Positions 6,547 to 12,984 of a DNA stretch of 12,984 nt are shown one piece after another. The stretch is from Kiritimatiellia bacterium (GTDB taxonomy: Bacteria; Verrucomicrobiota; Kiritimatiellia; RFP12; UBA1067), in contig CAJGDE010000055.1 in the NCBI GenBank assembly GCA_904502135.1, positions 1 through 12,984 on the forward strand, given 5' to 3'. Within the stretch, counting starts at the first letter, position 1. Each line of letters begins with the position of its first letter. Made by a program: the position numbers and the translations under genes. The notes under the pieces are model-generated. The model was not told where the DNA came from. It made no database searches and was given only the letters and a program-made list of their open reading frames with translations.

Positions 6547-8061
6547 TTATACTCCTTTTGAATTTGAAATTTTAGGCAAGAACGCCGGCGAACAGGCCAG
6601 CATCGCGCAAAACAGCGTAAGCACCGCACTCGAACGCAAAGGACAATCGCCGAAAGCGTGTACAAGCGTAGAGACGGCACCTGCAAAAATGCAAAAAATC
6701 GGCGCGGGGATGACGAAAATCTGCACTGGAGCAGGGGGCTGATCTTTAGGCTTCATAAACCGCACTGCCGACACAAGCTTTTTCCATATCGCAAAAACAG
6801 GGGAAACAAGAACCATAATTATGACGACGAAAATCCCATACCCCACAAGTCCGTGCTCGGCGAGAAATTGAAGATGGTCGTTATGCACGTATATTCCGCC
6901 GACATGCTGCAACTGCTTCAATTCCGTTTCGGTCATCTTCTGCAGACAGAAATGGCGGTAACCCCAGCCGCCGCAACCGAAGAGGAAATTGTCCTTCCAC
7001 AGTTCTGTAGCAACACGCGCATGGTACTGGGCCTTGCCGGTGACGCGGGAAAGGACTGTGTCAGCATCAAGGGTATTGAGTTCATTCTGAATATTCTGCG
7101 GCATGAAAACATGTGCGCAAAACGCTATGAAAATCAGTATACCGAGGCTTAAAACGCCTTTCTTAACGCGCTCGGCACGCTTCATTTTCGCCAGAAAAGA
7201 AATAAAAGTATGCAGGAAGAATATGAGAGCAAGCGACGTCACCGAGATGATAGCGGCGCGTGAAAGAGTGTTTAGCGCGGCAAAATAAAAGAAGACGGCG
7301 GGAATCAGAAAATAATGCTGCTTCCAGAAATAGCCGCGCTTCATGGCGCTTACGCCTGAATCGTCCTCTCTTGCTTTTTTACGTACGCCGTCGCACTTCC
7401 AACGCCAAAGCCCTATAGTGATTGCAAATAGCGTGGTGAAATAATCGCCCGCCATGTTCGTATAACCGAAAGTCGAGAAGAACTGCGCATTGCTTGAAGG
7501 CGAACTATCGAGCCAGAGCGGCCCGGGAGCCCCTAGCGTTTTCTGAACAAACCCGAGAAGAGCCAAGGCGCAACCGTTCCACACGACAAGCTCAAGAAGA
7601 AGAATCTTTCCGCTTCTTGTAAGCGAATGCTTGATTACAAGAACGGGCAGGAGAGCTGCGGCAAACCAGAAAAAGACATTTAAGTGCTCAATACGGTTTA
7701 CGCAGAACGGTATAAACGGCACCGGCGGATTCGGATTTGCGCCAGCGTCGATGAGGGCCCTGTCGCAGTTCACGCAAAGCGCATTGTTCGCAAACGGTAT
7801 TATAAGAAGCCCCAGCAAAGAAAACACAAGCCATGTAAGCGGGTCGCGCTTTAAATCATACCACACGCGCTTTCTGGCATCATAGATGGTCTCAGCCTCA
7901 TGCTTCTGAGGGAAGAAGAACATCACCTCAAGAATGAACAAAAGAAGCCACGGCACGATCGGAACTAAATATTCGCCCATCGCCCCGCCGTAAAGCCAAG
8001 CGACAATCGTCATTGAAAACGACAAAACTATCACCGCGAGATTATTATAAAGAAACGACAT
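6547..8061 (-). CDS. O-antigen ligase/polymerase-like membrane protein (Wzy_C family)
   Basis: This 504-residue protein has about ten hydrophobic segments. The first three lie near residues 8-25, 32-50 and 75-90, and the last near 445-493. It carries the hallmarks of the O-antigen ligase family: TLSRAA at 265-270, FGCGGWGYRHF at 361-371, and the periplasmic-loop motif VHNDHLQFLAEHGLVG at 392-407, followed by HAFGDCPL at 468-475 near the end. Members either join undecaprenyl-linked glycans to lipid A (WaaL), polymerise repeat units (Wzy), or glycosylate proteins (PglL-type); sequence alone does not separate these. The loop after the third segment is unusually rich in cysteine (CVNC at 96-99 and Cys120). 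The start codon overlaps the end of ispG by 17 bases, with AAAGGTGA 6 bases upstream. No glycosyltransferases are adjacent, so it is isolated from a polysaccharide cluster. Its neighbour ispG feeds undecaprenyl carrier synthesis, a plausible functional link. Confidence 0.85.
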   Translation of the reverse strand: MSFLYNNLAVIVLSFSMTIVAWLYGGAMGEYLVPIVPWLLLFILEVMFFFPQKHEAETIYDARKRVWYDLKRDPLTWLVFSLLGLLIIPFANNALCVNCDRALIDAGANPNPPVPFIPFCVNRIEHLNVFFWFAAALLPVLVIKHSLTRSGKILLLELVVWNGCALALLGFVQKTLGAPGPLWLDSSPSSNAQFFSTFGYTNMAGDYFTTLFAITIGLWRWKCDGVRKKAREDDSGVSAMKRGYFWKQHYFLIPAVFFYFAALNTLSRAAIISVTSLALIFFLHTFISFLAKMKRAERVKKGVLSLGILIFIAFCAHVFMPQNIQNELNTLDADTVLSRVTGKAQYHARVATELWKDNFLFGCGGWGYRHFCLQKMTETELKQLQHVGGIYVHNDHLQFLAEHGLVGYGIFVVIIMVLVSPVFAIWKKLVSAVRFMKPKDQPPAPVQIFVIPAPIFCIFAGAVSTLVHAFGDCPLRSSAVLTLFCAMLACSPAFLPKISNSKGV

Positions 8062-9085
8062 ATTCCATCACCTTTCTTACTGCATCTTTCTCTGATACTT
8101 TACAAACGGCATTTCCCTTGACGAAGAGAAGAAACTCCCCATCCGCCCCGCATAAGGCCACATCTGCGCCCTTGGCCTCTCCAGGGCCGTTTACGGCGCA
8201 CCCCATGACGGCCACGCGGGCGAGAGGGCGCGAAGGATTCATAAGTTGAAATCTTTCCAGCTCTTCCTCTACAAGGGAGGCTATTTTAAAAACATCTACT
8301 TTTGTGCGCCCGCACGTCGGACAGCTCGTAATGGACGGGCCTTTTTCCCTTAAACCTAACGAGCGCAAAATCTCCAAACCTACCTTTACCTCCCGCTCGA
8401 TGCTGTCGGTAAGCGAAACTCTAATCGTATCTCCTATTCCATCGGCAAGAAGTATGGCCAAGGCTGAAGCGCTTCTGATGGTGCCGGGGATGAGAGTGCC
8501 GGCCTCCGTAACGCCTAAATGCAAAGGATAATTTACTTTTTCGGCAAGCTGCCTGTAAGCCTCCACCGTAGTGATGACATCTGAAGCCTTGACCGATATC
8601 ACGATATCAAAAAAACCTTCGTCCTCAAAAATCTTCACGTGCTTCAGCGCGGAAGAAACGAGCGTCTCGCCTTTCTCAAGGCTGCCGCCGTTAACGCCTA
8701 TGCGGATAGGTACGCCTTTTGACTTCGCGGCGCGCACGACGCTGGCTATCTTGTCACGCGAGCCGATATTGCCGGGGTTAAGCCTTAGCGCATCGGCGCC
8801 TGCCTCCAATGACGCAAGAGCAAGCCGATAATCGAAGTGTATGTCAGCTACGAGCGGTAGAGGGCTTTTAGGGCGAATTTCTCCGAGCACCTTCGCCGCT
8901 TCAAGATCGGGTACCGTCAAGCGAAAGATGTCGCACCCCAAAGAAGCAACCGATTCGATTTCGCGAATCAGAGAGGCCGCGTCATGCGGATTGACGCTCG
9001 CCATCGTCTGCACGCTGACCAAAGCGCCTCCGCCAAGAGGCACATTGCCGACCTTCAGAGCTCTTGTTTCACTTCGCTTGTACAT
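8045..9085 (-). CDS. ispG: 4-hydroxy-3-methylbut-2-en-1-yl diphosphate synthase IspG (GcpE)
   Basis: IspG is a [4Fe-4S] enzyme of the MEP pathway that reduces methylerythritol cyclodiphosphate to HMBPP, a precursor of isoprenoids including the undecaprenyl carrier lipid. The 346-residue protein has the N-terminal TIM barrel with VGNVPLGGG at 12-20, VADIHFDYRLAL at 79-90 and LRLNPGNIG at 100-108. The C-terminal cluster domain has SCPTCGRT at 254-261 and MGCAVNGPGEA at 294-304. Cys255, Cys258 and Cys296 are the expected cluster ligands and Glu303 the fourth. It is the short bacterial form, without the large middle insertion known from plant and chlamydial versions. The start overlaps the rseP stop by 17 bases and its own stop overlaps the next gene by 17 bases, so translation is probably coupled on both sides. 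The rseP-ispG pairing is familiar from other bacteria, usually with dxr upstream; dxr is not here. Confidence 0.96.
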   Translation of the reverse strand: MYKRSETRALKVGNVPLGGGALVSVQTMASVNPHDAASLIREIESVASLGCDIFRLTVPDLEAAKVLGEIRPKSPLPLVADIHFDYRLALASLEAGADALRLNPGNIGSRDKIASVVRAAKSKGVPIRIGVNGGSLEKGETLVSSALKHVKIFEDEGFFDIVISVKASDVITTVEAYRQLAEKVNYPLHLGVTEAGTLIPGTIRSASALAILLADGIGDTIRVSLTDSIEREVKVGLEILRSLGLREKGPSITSCPTCGRTKVDVFKIASLVEEELERFQLMNPSRPLARVAVMGCAVNGPGEAKGADVALCGADGEFLLFVKGNAVCKVSEKDAVRKVMEYVVSL

Positions 9086-10220
9086 CTACGGTATGTTCCA
9101 CGTTTGTCGAGGCCGGAGCTTCAGGCTTATAGGTATGAATCTTCCAGCTGCGGTAGCTGTCTCGCATTATCAAAAGCCCCATAAGTCCCATAAGAATCAC
9201 CATAAACACCATTGAAAGATGTTTTACGATAAAGTCCGGCACTCTGCGACGAAAGACAATGGCGAAAAGCGCGAACAAAATAAGCCCTCCGTCCAGAACA
9301 GGAATCGGCAGGAGATTAAGAATTGCAAGGTTGACATTCAAAAAGCGCAAAAAGCCGATGCCGTCCCAAGGGTCGCGCCGCACCTGACGGTACAGCCCCT
9401 CGGCTATCATGATAGGCCCGCCCAGCGCCTTACTCGTAGCCTTCGCCTCTTTCGGAGTGACAAGCCCCTTAAGCACTCTAAAAATCGACCCCGCGTCCCA
9501 CTGAAGCTGTTTAATGGGATTGCGATTGGGCATCCAGCTCGCGGCCATCGTGGTGTTGGTAATGCTAAGAGCCATTATGTAATACGCCCCCGTAACTTTA
9601 TCCTGCATGGGCGTTACCTTAAGTTCAACAAGCCCAACCCCTTTGCGCTCAACCTCAAAGAGAGTCTCTTTGCCGCCGGAAATCTGAACTTCCGTCTGCA
9701 TATCGGTCCATGTGCGGACGGGACGCCGGCCTACGGACTTTACAACATCGCCCGCCTTTAGCCCGGCTTCATGCGCAGGACCTTTTTCGGGGACTGAGCC
9801 AATTACAGAGGGGAGCTCTCCAAATTTCGCGCCCGGCACCAATGACAGAATGCACGCAAGAACCACCGCAAGCACAATATTCATGAAAGGACCTGCGAAG
9901 GCGACCAAAAGTTCTTTCCAGGCGGGAATATGGGCTTTTTTGGCCATGGTGTTTTTATCGCCGCCCTCAAGCGCTTTCGTTCCTTCGGGATCGACATCGG
10001 GAATCGAAACATACCCGCCTAAAGGTATTGCCGAAATACGGTATTCTACGGAGCGCCATTTCTTCTTCCAGAGGGCAGGACCAAACCCGATCGAAAACGC
10101 TTCCACCCTAAGTCCCAGTTTAAGCGCTACGATAAAGTGTCCGAATTCATGAATAAAAATCGCAAAAGAAAAAAGAAGGACGCAAAGAGCAATGTATCCT
10201 ATTGTAATAAGAATTTCCAT
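9069..10220 (-). CDS. rseP: Site-2 zinc metalloprotease RseP (M50 family)
   Basis: RseP-type proteases cut transmembrane segments within the membrane, typically anti-sigma factors in envelope stress signalling and leftover signal peptides. The 383-residue protein begins with a membrane segment containing HEFGH at 24-28, the zinc-binding HExxH. FGPALWKKKW follows at 47-56 and the conserved IPLGGYVSI at 65-73. A second segment near 105-129 and one PDZ domain at about 135-205 (AGLKAGDVV at 152-160) come next. A third segment holds NLLPIPVLDGG at 302-312, where Asp310 is the third zinc ligand. A final segment spans about 333-352, and the tail is polar. E. coli RseP has two PDZ domains; this one seems to have one. 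The ribosome site is weak (AGAAAG). It is the first gene after the 97-base promoter gap and overlaps ispG by 17 bases. No anti-sigma factor is visible nearby, so its substrate is unknown. Confidence 0.94.
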   Translation of the reverse strand: MEILITIGYIALCVLLFSFAIFIHEFGHFIVALKLGLRVEAFSIGFGPALWKKKWRSVEYRISAIPLGGYVSIPDVDPEGTKALEGGDKNTMAKKAHIPAWKELLVAFAGPFMNIVLAVVLACILSLVPGAKFGELPSVIGSVPEKGPAHEAGLKAGDVVKSVGRRPVRTWTDMQTEVQISGGKETLFEVERKGVGLVELKVTPMQDKVTGAYYIMALSITNTTMAASWMPNRNPIKQLQWDAGSIFRVLKGLVTPKEAKATSKALGGPIMIAEGLYRQVRRDPWDGIGFLRFLNVNLAILNLLPIPVLDGGLILFALFAIVFRRRVPDFIVKHLSMVFMVILMGLMGLLIMRDSYRSWKIHTYKPEAPASTNVEHTVDVQAK

Positions 10221-10294
10221 TTTTAAATCTTTCTAATCGTTTATTTTATGATTTCTCTACTCTTTCCTCTTCAAATCGTAATGAAATGAGTTTA

Positions 10295-10307
10295 TATTAT
10301 ACCAAAT
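10295..10307 (-). promoter_or_regulatory. Putative extended -10 promoter of the rseP-ispG-dapL-parE operon
   Basis: On the minus strand this reads ATTTGGTATAATA. It contains a perfect TATAAT (10296-10301) preceded by TG and one base, the extended -10 arrangement. A TTGATA lies upstream but 21 bases away, too far for a normal -35. Transcription would begin near 10289, giving a leader of about 68 bases. I see no riboswitch-like or hairpin structure in that leader, and no terminator for the preceding operon. This is the longest gene-free stretch in the window (10221-10316). Confidence 0.6.
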
Positions 10308-10316
10308 AGATGAAGT

Positions 10317-10967
10317 CTAGGCTATCAAATGAGCTCCGGCGTCAACCGGCACCGTAACGCCGGTAACAGATTGGGTCTCAAGAAGGAAAAGAACCGCCTT
10401 AGCCACATCCTCCGCTGTAGGTCTATTCTCGAGCAATGTGTCCAAAGCCTTCTCATGAACGCCCGTCGGCGCCAATACGGGCCCGGGGGAGACGGCGTTG
10501 ACTCTCAGAGTCTGAGCGAAAAGACAAGCCGCTTTTTTAGTAAACTCAAGAAGTTTGAACTTTGTGTTGAGATAGGCGTCTTTCACGCTGTCACCCGTGC
10601 GCAGCTCTTTCATCGAATGCACTTCACAGTCAAGGATATTTACGACGGAGCATTTTCCTACGCCTTCTCTGCCGGCCAAGAGCATTGTGAGCTTTACGGG
10701 AGAATCATAATTGACTCTTGTCATATCATCAATCTCTCCGGTAAAAAGAGCGGCGTTGTTGACTATGGCGCAAAATCCGTCGTCAAGTCTAAGAGCTTCA
10801 AGATACAGTTTCGCCGCTTCCGACGGCTGAGACAAGTCCGCTACTATATCGCATGGCGCATCTTCCCTGTGAGACGAGGTGATAACTCTCCACCCGGAGC
10901 GCCTTAAAAGATCGGATATCGCCTTTCCAAGGCGCGTAGTTCCTCCCGTAACAAGAACCGTCTTCAT
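10317..10967 (-). CDS. SDR family oxidoreductase, pteridine-reductase-like
   Basis: This 216-residue protein is a short-chain dehydrogenase/reductase. It has the nucleotide-binding VTGGTTRLG at 6-14, NNAA at 70-73, the catalytic pair YLNTK (Tyr132, Lys136), and NAVSPGPV at 157-164. The usual catalytic serine position reads NILDCEV, with Asp113 at the key place. An aspartate there, together with TTRLGKAI at the start and VDAGAHL at the end, resembles pteridine reductase PTR1 and the bacterial dihydromonapterin reductase FolM. An NADPH-dependent reduction of a pterin or folate is therefore the best guess, although other SDR activities cannot be excluded. The HSREDAP-type sequence after the second strand (SSHRED at 31-36) contains an Arg that could favour NADPH. 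The start overlaps the birA stop as ATGA and has a strong AGGAGG 4 bases upstream inside birA, so translation is coupled. It is the last gene of its operon. Confidence 0.82.
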   Translation of the reverse strand: MKTVLVTGGTTRLGKAISDLLRRSGWRVITSSHREDAPCDIVADLSQPSEAAKLYLEALRLDDGFCAIVNNAALFTGEIDDMTRVNYDSPVKLTMLLAGREGVGKCSVVNILDCEVHSMKELRTGDSVKDAYLNTKFKLLEFTKKAACLFAQTLRVNAVSPGPVLAPTGVHEKALDTLLENRPTAEDVAKAVLFLLETQSVTGVTVPVDAGAHLIA

Positions 10968-11677
10968 AGAACCTCCTCCACATGAGCCTCTCCGGCAAAG
11001 ACTTTTTCACCGCCGACATCCAGCGAGCCGTCTTTCTGAATGCCGCCGCAGACTCCCTCGACGGGGCTTGGATCGTCATCGGTCTGTCTGACGGCGATCG
11101 CTCTGCTCTTGAGAAAATCAATCATCGAAAGCTCTTCATACAGCGCCTCAAAACCGAGCGACACCCATTTTTCGTAACAGACGGCAAGCTCCTCAAGAAT
11201 AGCCCCGCGAACGACATCCACCGAGAAGGCCTTGTTTTCAAAGAGCGCAAGACTCGTGGCGCGAGAAGCTATCTCTTCAGGGAATTCTTTCTGCATGACG
11301 TTTACGCCAACGCCTGCGATCAAATTGTCGCCGTGGCGCTCACAGAGAACGCCTGCGACTTTCCGGCCGTCAACAAAAATGTCGTTAGGCCACTTCACAA
11401 GCGCGTTATGGCGAGTTAAAAAACGGTTCAATCCCCGCGCTACAGCAAGCCCCACAACAAGAGGAAATGTCGATGCGCTCTCAAGAGAAAGACTCGACAC
11501 GTCCACAACGGCGCTCATCGCAAGATTCATTCCCGCCGTAGAAAGCCATTTATGACCTATTCTCCCTCTGCCGGCTGTTTGAAAATCGGCAGTGAACACA
11601 TCTCCATGACTGCCTGATAGCGCATCATTATTTGTCGAGCAGGTCGTCTCTTTATGAAAAATACGCCAATCAATCAT
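10964..11677 (-). CDS. birA: Biotin-[acetyl-CoA carboxylase] ligase, monofunctional
   Basis: Biotin-protein ligase activates biotin with ATP and attaches it to a lysine of carrier proteins such as the acetyl-CoA carboxylase subunit AccB. The 237-residue protein starts directly with the catalytic domain. It has TCSTNND at 12-18, AGRGRIGHKW at 35-44 (the adenylate-binding loop), KWPNDI at 95-100, GRKVAGVL at 104-111 with the catalytic-site lysine 106, and AGVGVNV at 121-127. A short C-terminal SH3-like part follows at about 190-237. The N-terminal winged-helix domain of E. coli BirA is missing, so it should not repress biotin genes itself. It starts 6 bases after the stop of the PP-loop gene with no clear ribosome site, and overlaps the SDR gene by 4 bases, placing it within a co-transcribed housekeeping set. 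Confidence 0.93.
   Translation of the reverse strand: MIDWRIFHKETTCSTNNDALSGSHGDVFTADFQTAGRGRIGHKWLSTAGMNLAMSAVVDVSSLSLESASTFPLVVGLAVARGLNRFLTRHNALVKWPNDIFVDGRKVAGVLCERHGDNLIAGVGVNVMQKEFPEEIASRATSLALFENKAFSVDVVRGAILEELAVCYEKWVSLGFEALYEELSMIDFLKSRAIAVRQTDDDPSPVEGVCGGIQKDGSLDVGGEKVFAGEAHVEEVL
10972..10977 (-). promoter_or_regulatory. Strong ribosome binding site of the SDR gene inside birA
   Basis: On the minus strand this reads AGGAGG, 4 bases before the SDR start and within the last codons of birA. It is the best Shine-Dalgarno match I noticed in the window and supports the ATG at 10965-10967, which overlaps the birA stop. Confidence 0.6.
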
Positions 11678-11683
11678 TTCGAT

Positions 11684-12646
11684 TCAGCATATCTGATAGT
11701 TTTTGAATCTGCCCCTGTCATAGGGTCTTGGCACTTCCGCCACGTTAAGCTGCACATTGCCCTCAAGCCTGTCGTAGCGGGAATAAGCGGCGATAAGACC
11801 GTAAAGAAGCGATCTGTCGTCCTCGCTCGTCACCTTCGGCACAAGCGCCGTAGGGCCCGGCACATTGACAGGGTATATAACCTCTCCAAGATGGGTAAGA
11901 CCTTTTAAAATCGCATTTTCTTCTCTATCGCGCCCAAGTATCACCCCTGTTGCGCCAGGCAATCTAAAGCGCCGCGCCGTTGAAAGAAGTTCGATAAGCT
12001 CTCTATTCTCAAGCCCTTCATGCTCCATCAGATCTTTGAGCTTGCGGCAAAAACCTTCTTCCGTCAGCTTGCAGCCGCCAGCGGGCGAAGGATACTCTTT
12101 TATTCCAAATTCTTCCGCGAGCAGAATCTGTCTCTCGCGTCCTCGCCCAGAGATATCAAGCAGTTTTTCCCGATCCAAAAGCCCTTCTTTCTCGGGAATT
12201 GTAGGCTCGAGAAGCTTAGCGGAAAGAGGCCTTACAAGACGCCCTTCAAGACCTGAAGTTCTTTCTACAATACCCAAAGCCTGTTTGTTCTGAGACATCG
12301 GCCTTTGGCCTTGAACCTCGCCTGTGGCGACAAAATCATACCCAAGCTCAACCATAAGTTCGCCTGCACGCCGTATCATTGCCGCATGGCAGTCGATACA
12401 TGGATTCATCGCGCCCCCAAAACCATGACGAGGCGCCTTTACGAGAGAAAGGATGTCGTCTGTAAAATCAACGGTATGAAGTTTTACTCCAAGAGCTTGA
12501 GCCGTGCGCTCGGACTCGGAGGTGTCGAAAAAAGGTGAAGCGAAGCAAACCGCCTCGACTTGGGCTCCCGCGCGCTCAAGAATCTTGATCGCGAGCTGAC
12601 TGTCGAGCCCGCCGCTCATAAGAGACAATCCTCTGCAATTAGCCAT
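11684..12646 (-). CDS. PP-loop ATPase, MnmA/ThiI-like tRNA thiolation enzyme
   Basis: This 320-residue protein has an N-terminal adenine-nucleotide alpha-hydrolase fold with the PP-loop SGGLDS at 11-16, which binds and activates ATP. GGAMNPCIDCHAAMI at 77-91 and VATGEVQGQRPMSQN at 106-120 follow, then SPAGGCKLT at 187-195. This set matches a group commonly annotated as tRNA 2-thiouridylase or ThiI-like, whose members adenylate a tRNA base before sulfur insertion. Cys83, Cys86 and Cys192 are spaced like the CxxC...C triads of cluster-dependent thiolation enzymes such as TtuA, so an Fe-S site is possible. The C-terminal part (about 200-320) contains RRFRLPGATGVILGRD (225-240) and is of unknown role. 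The precise modified base is not predictable, and it is not a standard MnmA by motif content. It starts 2 bases after the corA stop and ends 6 bases before birA, so it is operonic. Confidence 0.8.
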   Translation of the reverse strand: MANCRGLSLMSGGLDSQLAIKILERAGAQVEAVCFASPFFDTSESERTAQALGVKLHTVDFTDDILSLVKAPRHGFGGAMNPCIDCHAAMIRRAGELMVELGYDFVATGEVQGQRPMSQNKQALGIVERTSGLEGRLVRPLSAKLLEPTIPEKEGLLDREKLLDISGRGRERQILLAEEFGIKEYPSPAGGCKLTEEGFCRKLKDLMEHEGLENRELIELLSTARRFRLPGATGVILGRDREENAILKGLTHLGEVIYPVNVPGPTALVPKVTSEDDRSLLYGLIAAYSRYDRLEGNVQLNVAEVPRPYDRGRFKNYQIC

Positions 12647-12648
12647 TG

Positions 12649-12984
12649 TCAGAATATCCGCTTTCTGGACAACACGATGAATACGGTCGCGATACCTACC
12701 GCCAAAACTCCCGATATCCCCATTACGATGCCAAAGGCGTTCGGATGCCCTGCAAAAGGCAGCGTCTGAAGATTCATGCCGTAAATGGAAGCTACCAACG
12801 TCGGCACGGCAAGAAGAATCGTCGCGGCCGCAAGGTACTTCATGACGTTGTTAAGGTTGTTGTTGATGAGAGAGGCGAAAGTATCGAGAGTTCCGTTAAG
12901 AATGTTAGCGTGAACGGTCGCCGTCTCAAGCGCCTGCTGATATTCGACCATCGCGTCTTCAAGAAAATCGCGGTCATCCTCCGA
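12649..12984 (-). CDS. corA: CorA-family divalent metal transporter (C-terminal fragment)
   Basis: This is the 3' part of a gene that enters from the right edge; 111 residues are present and the frame is open to base 12984. It shows the end of the long cytoplasmic helix, with NNNLNNVMKYL at 41-51. The first membrane segment ends in YGMN at 68-71, the selectivity signature of CorA channels. The short external loop is LQTLPFAGHPNAFG, the second membrane segment spans roughly 83-105, and a basic tail ends in RKRIF. CorA forms pentameric channels for magnesium and sometimes cobalt or nickel. The internal ATG at 12951 is not the real start, because the upstream codons continue the same helix. The stop lies 2 bases before the PP-loop start, so it is probably co-transcribed with it. 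The name corA is used for the family; ion specificity is not shown. Confidence 0.92.
   Translation of the reverse strand, partial: SEDDRDFLEDAMVEYQQALETATVHANILNGTLDTFASLINNNLNNVMKYLAAATILLAVPTLVASIYGMNLQTLPFAGHPNAFGIVMGISGVLAVGIATVFIVLSRKRIF

Noticed and set aside
10221..10316. Possible terminator, small RNA or riboswitch in the largest gap
   Set aside because: I found no stable hairpin followed by a T-run on either strand and no recognisable riboswitch core; only the -10 element is supported.
12649..12951. A stand-alone 100-residue membrane protein starting at the ATG at 12951
   Set aside because: The frame continues upstream to the window edge with helix-like sequence, and the fragment is the C-terminal end of CorA, so this ATG is an internal methionine.

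Overview
The window is a compact stretch of bacterial chromosome. It holds twelve protein-coding genes, all on the minus strand, with almost no intergenic space; the two genes at the edges are cut off. I see no tRNA, rRNA, insertion sequence, phage gene, CRISPR array or convincing terminator. The gene content points to a Gram-negative, peptidoglycan-containing bacterium, plausibly of the PVC group (Verrucomicrobiota, Kiritimatiellota or Lentisphaerota). The reasons are a Tat-exported lipoprotein Gfo/Idh/MocA oxidoreductase, the LL-diaminopimelate aminotransferase route to meso-diaminopimelate, an O-antigen ligase/polymerase-type membrane protein, a ParE-like topoisomerase subunit with the Bacteroidetes/Chlamydiae-style motif DYGRGIP, and the MEP isoprenoid pathway. 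The phylum is an inference from this mix, not a marker-based assignment.

The genes are described here in the direction of transcription, right to left. Block A (12984 to 10317) contains the 3' end of a CorA-type metal transporter, a PP-loop tRNA-thiolation-like enzyme, a biotin-protein ligase without a DNA-binding domain, and a pteridine-reductase-like SDR. Gaps are 2 and 6 bases and the last pair overlaps ATGA, so this looks like one housekeeping operon. Block B (10220 to 3491) starts after a 97-base gap carrying an extended -10 promoter. It contains rseP (site-2 protease), ispG (isoprenoid synthesis), an O-antigen ligase-like membrane protein, dapL (cell-wall/lysine precursor) and a parE-like topoisomerase subunit. 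Neighbours overlap by 17 bases twice or are 3 to 14 bases apart, so this looks like a polycistron for envelope precursors plus DNA topology.

Block C (3424 to 1, running off the left edge) starts after a 66-base gap with a second, very similar extended -10 element. It contains uxaC (uronate isomerase), a Tat/lipobox oxidoreductase and a Sec-exported TIM-barrel protein of the sugar phosphate isomerase/epimerase (xylose-isomerase-like) type. A cytosolic uronate isomerase together with two exported sugar-modifying enzymes suggests use of a uronic-acid-containing glycan or glycoside. An oxidoreductase-first, 3-keto-sugar route outside the cytoplasm is possible. This is the part of the window most worth following up.

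Other points of interest are a lysine in the otherwise near-invariant EGDSA TOPRIM motif of the ParE-like protein, a UxaC about 50 residues shorter than the usual form, a possible three-cysteine Fe-S site in the PP-loop enzyme, and a shared promoter element in front of blocks B and C.
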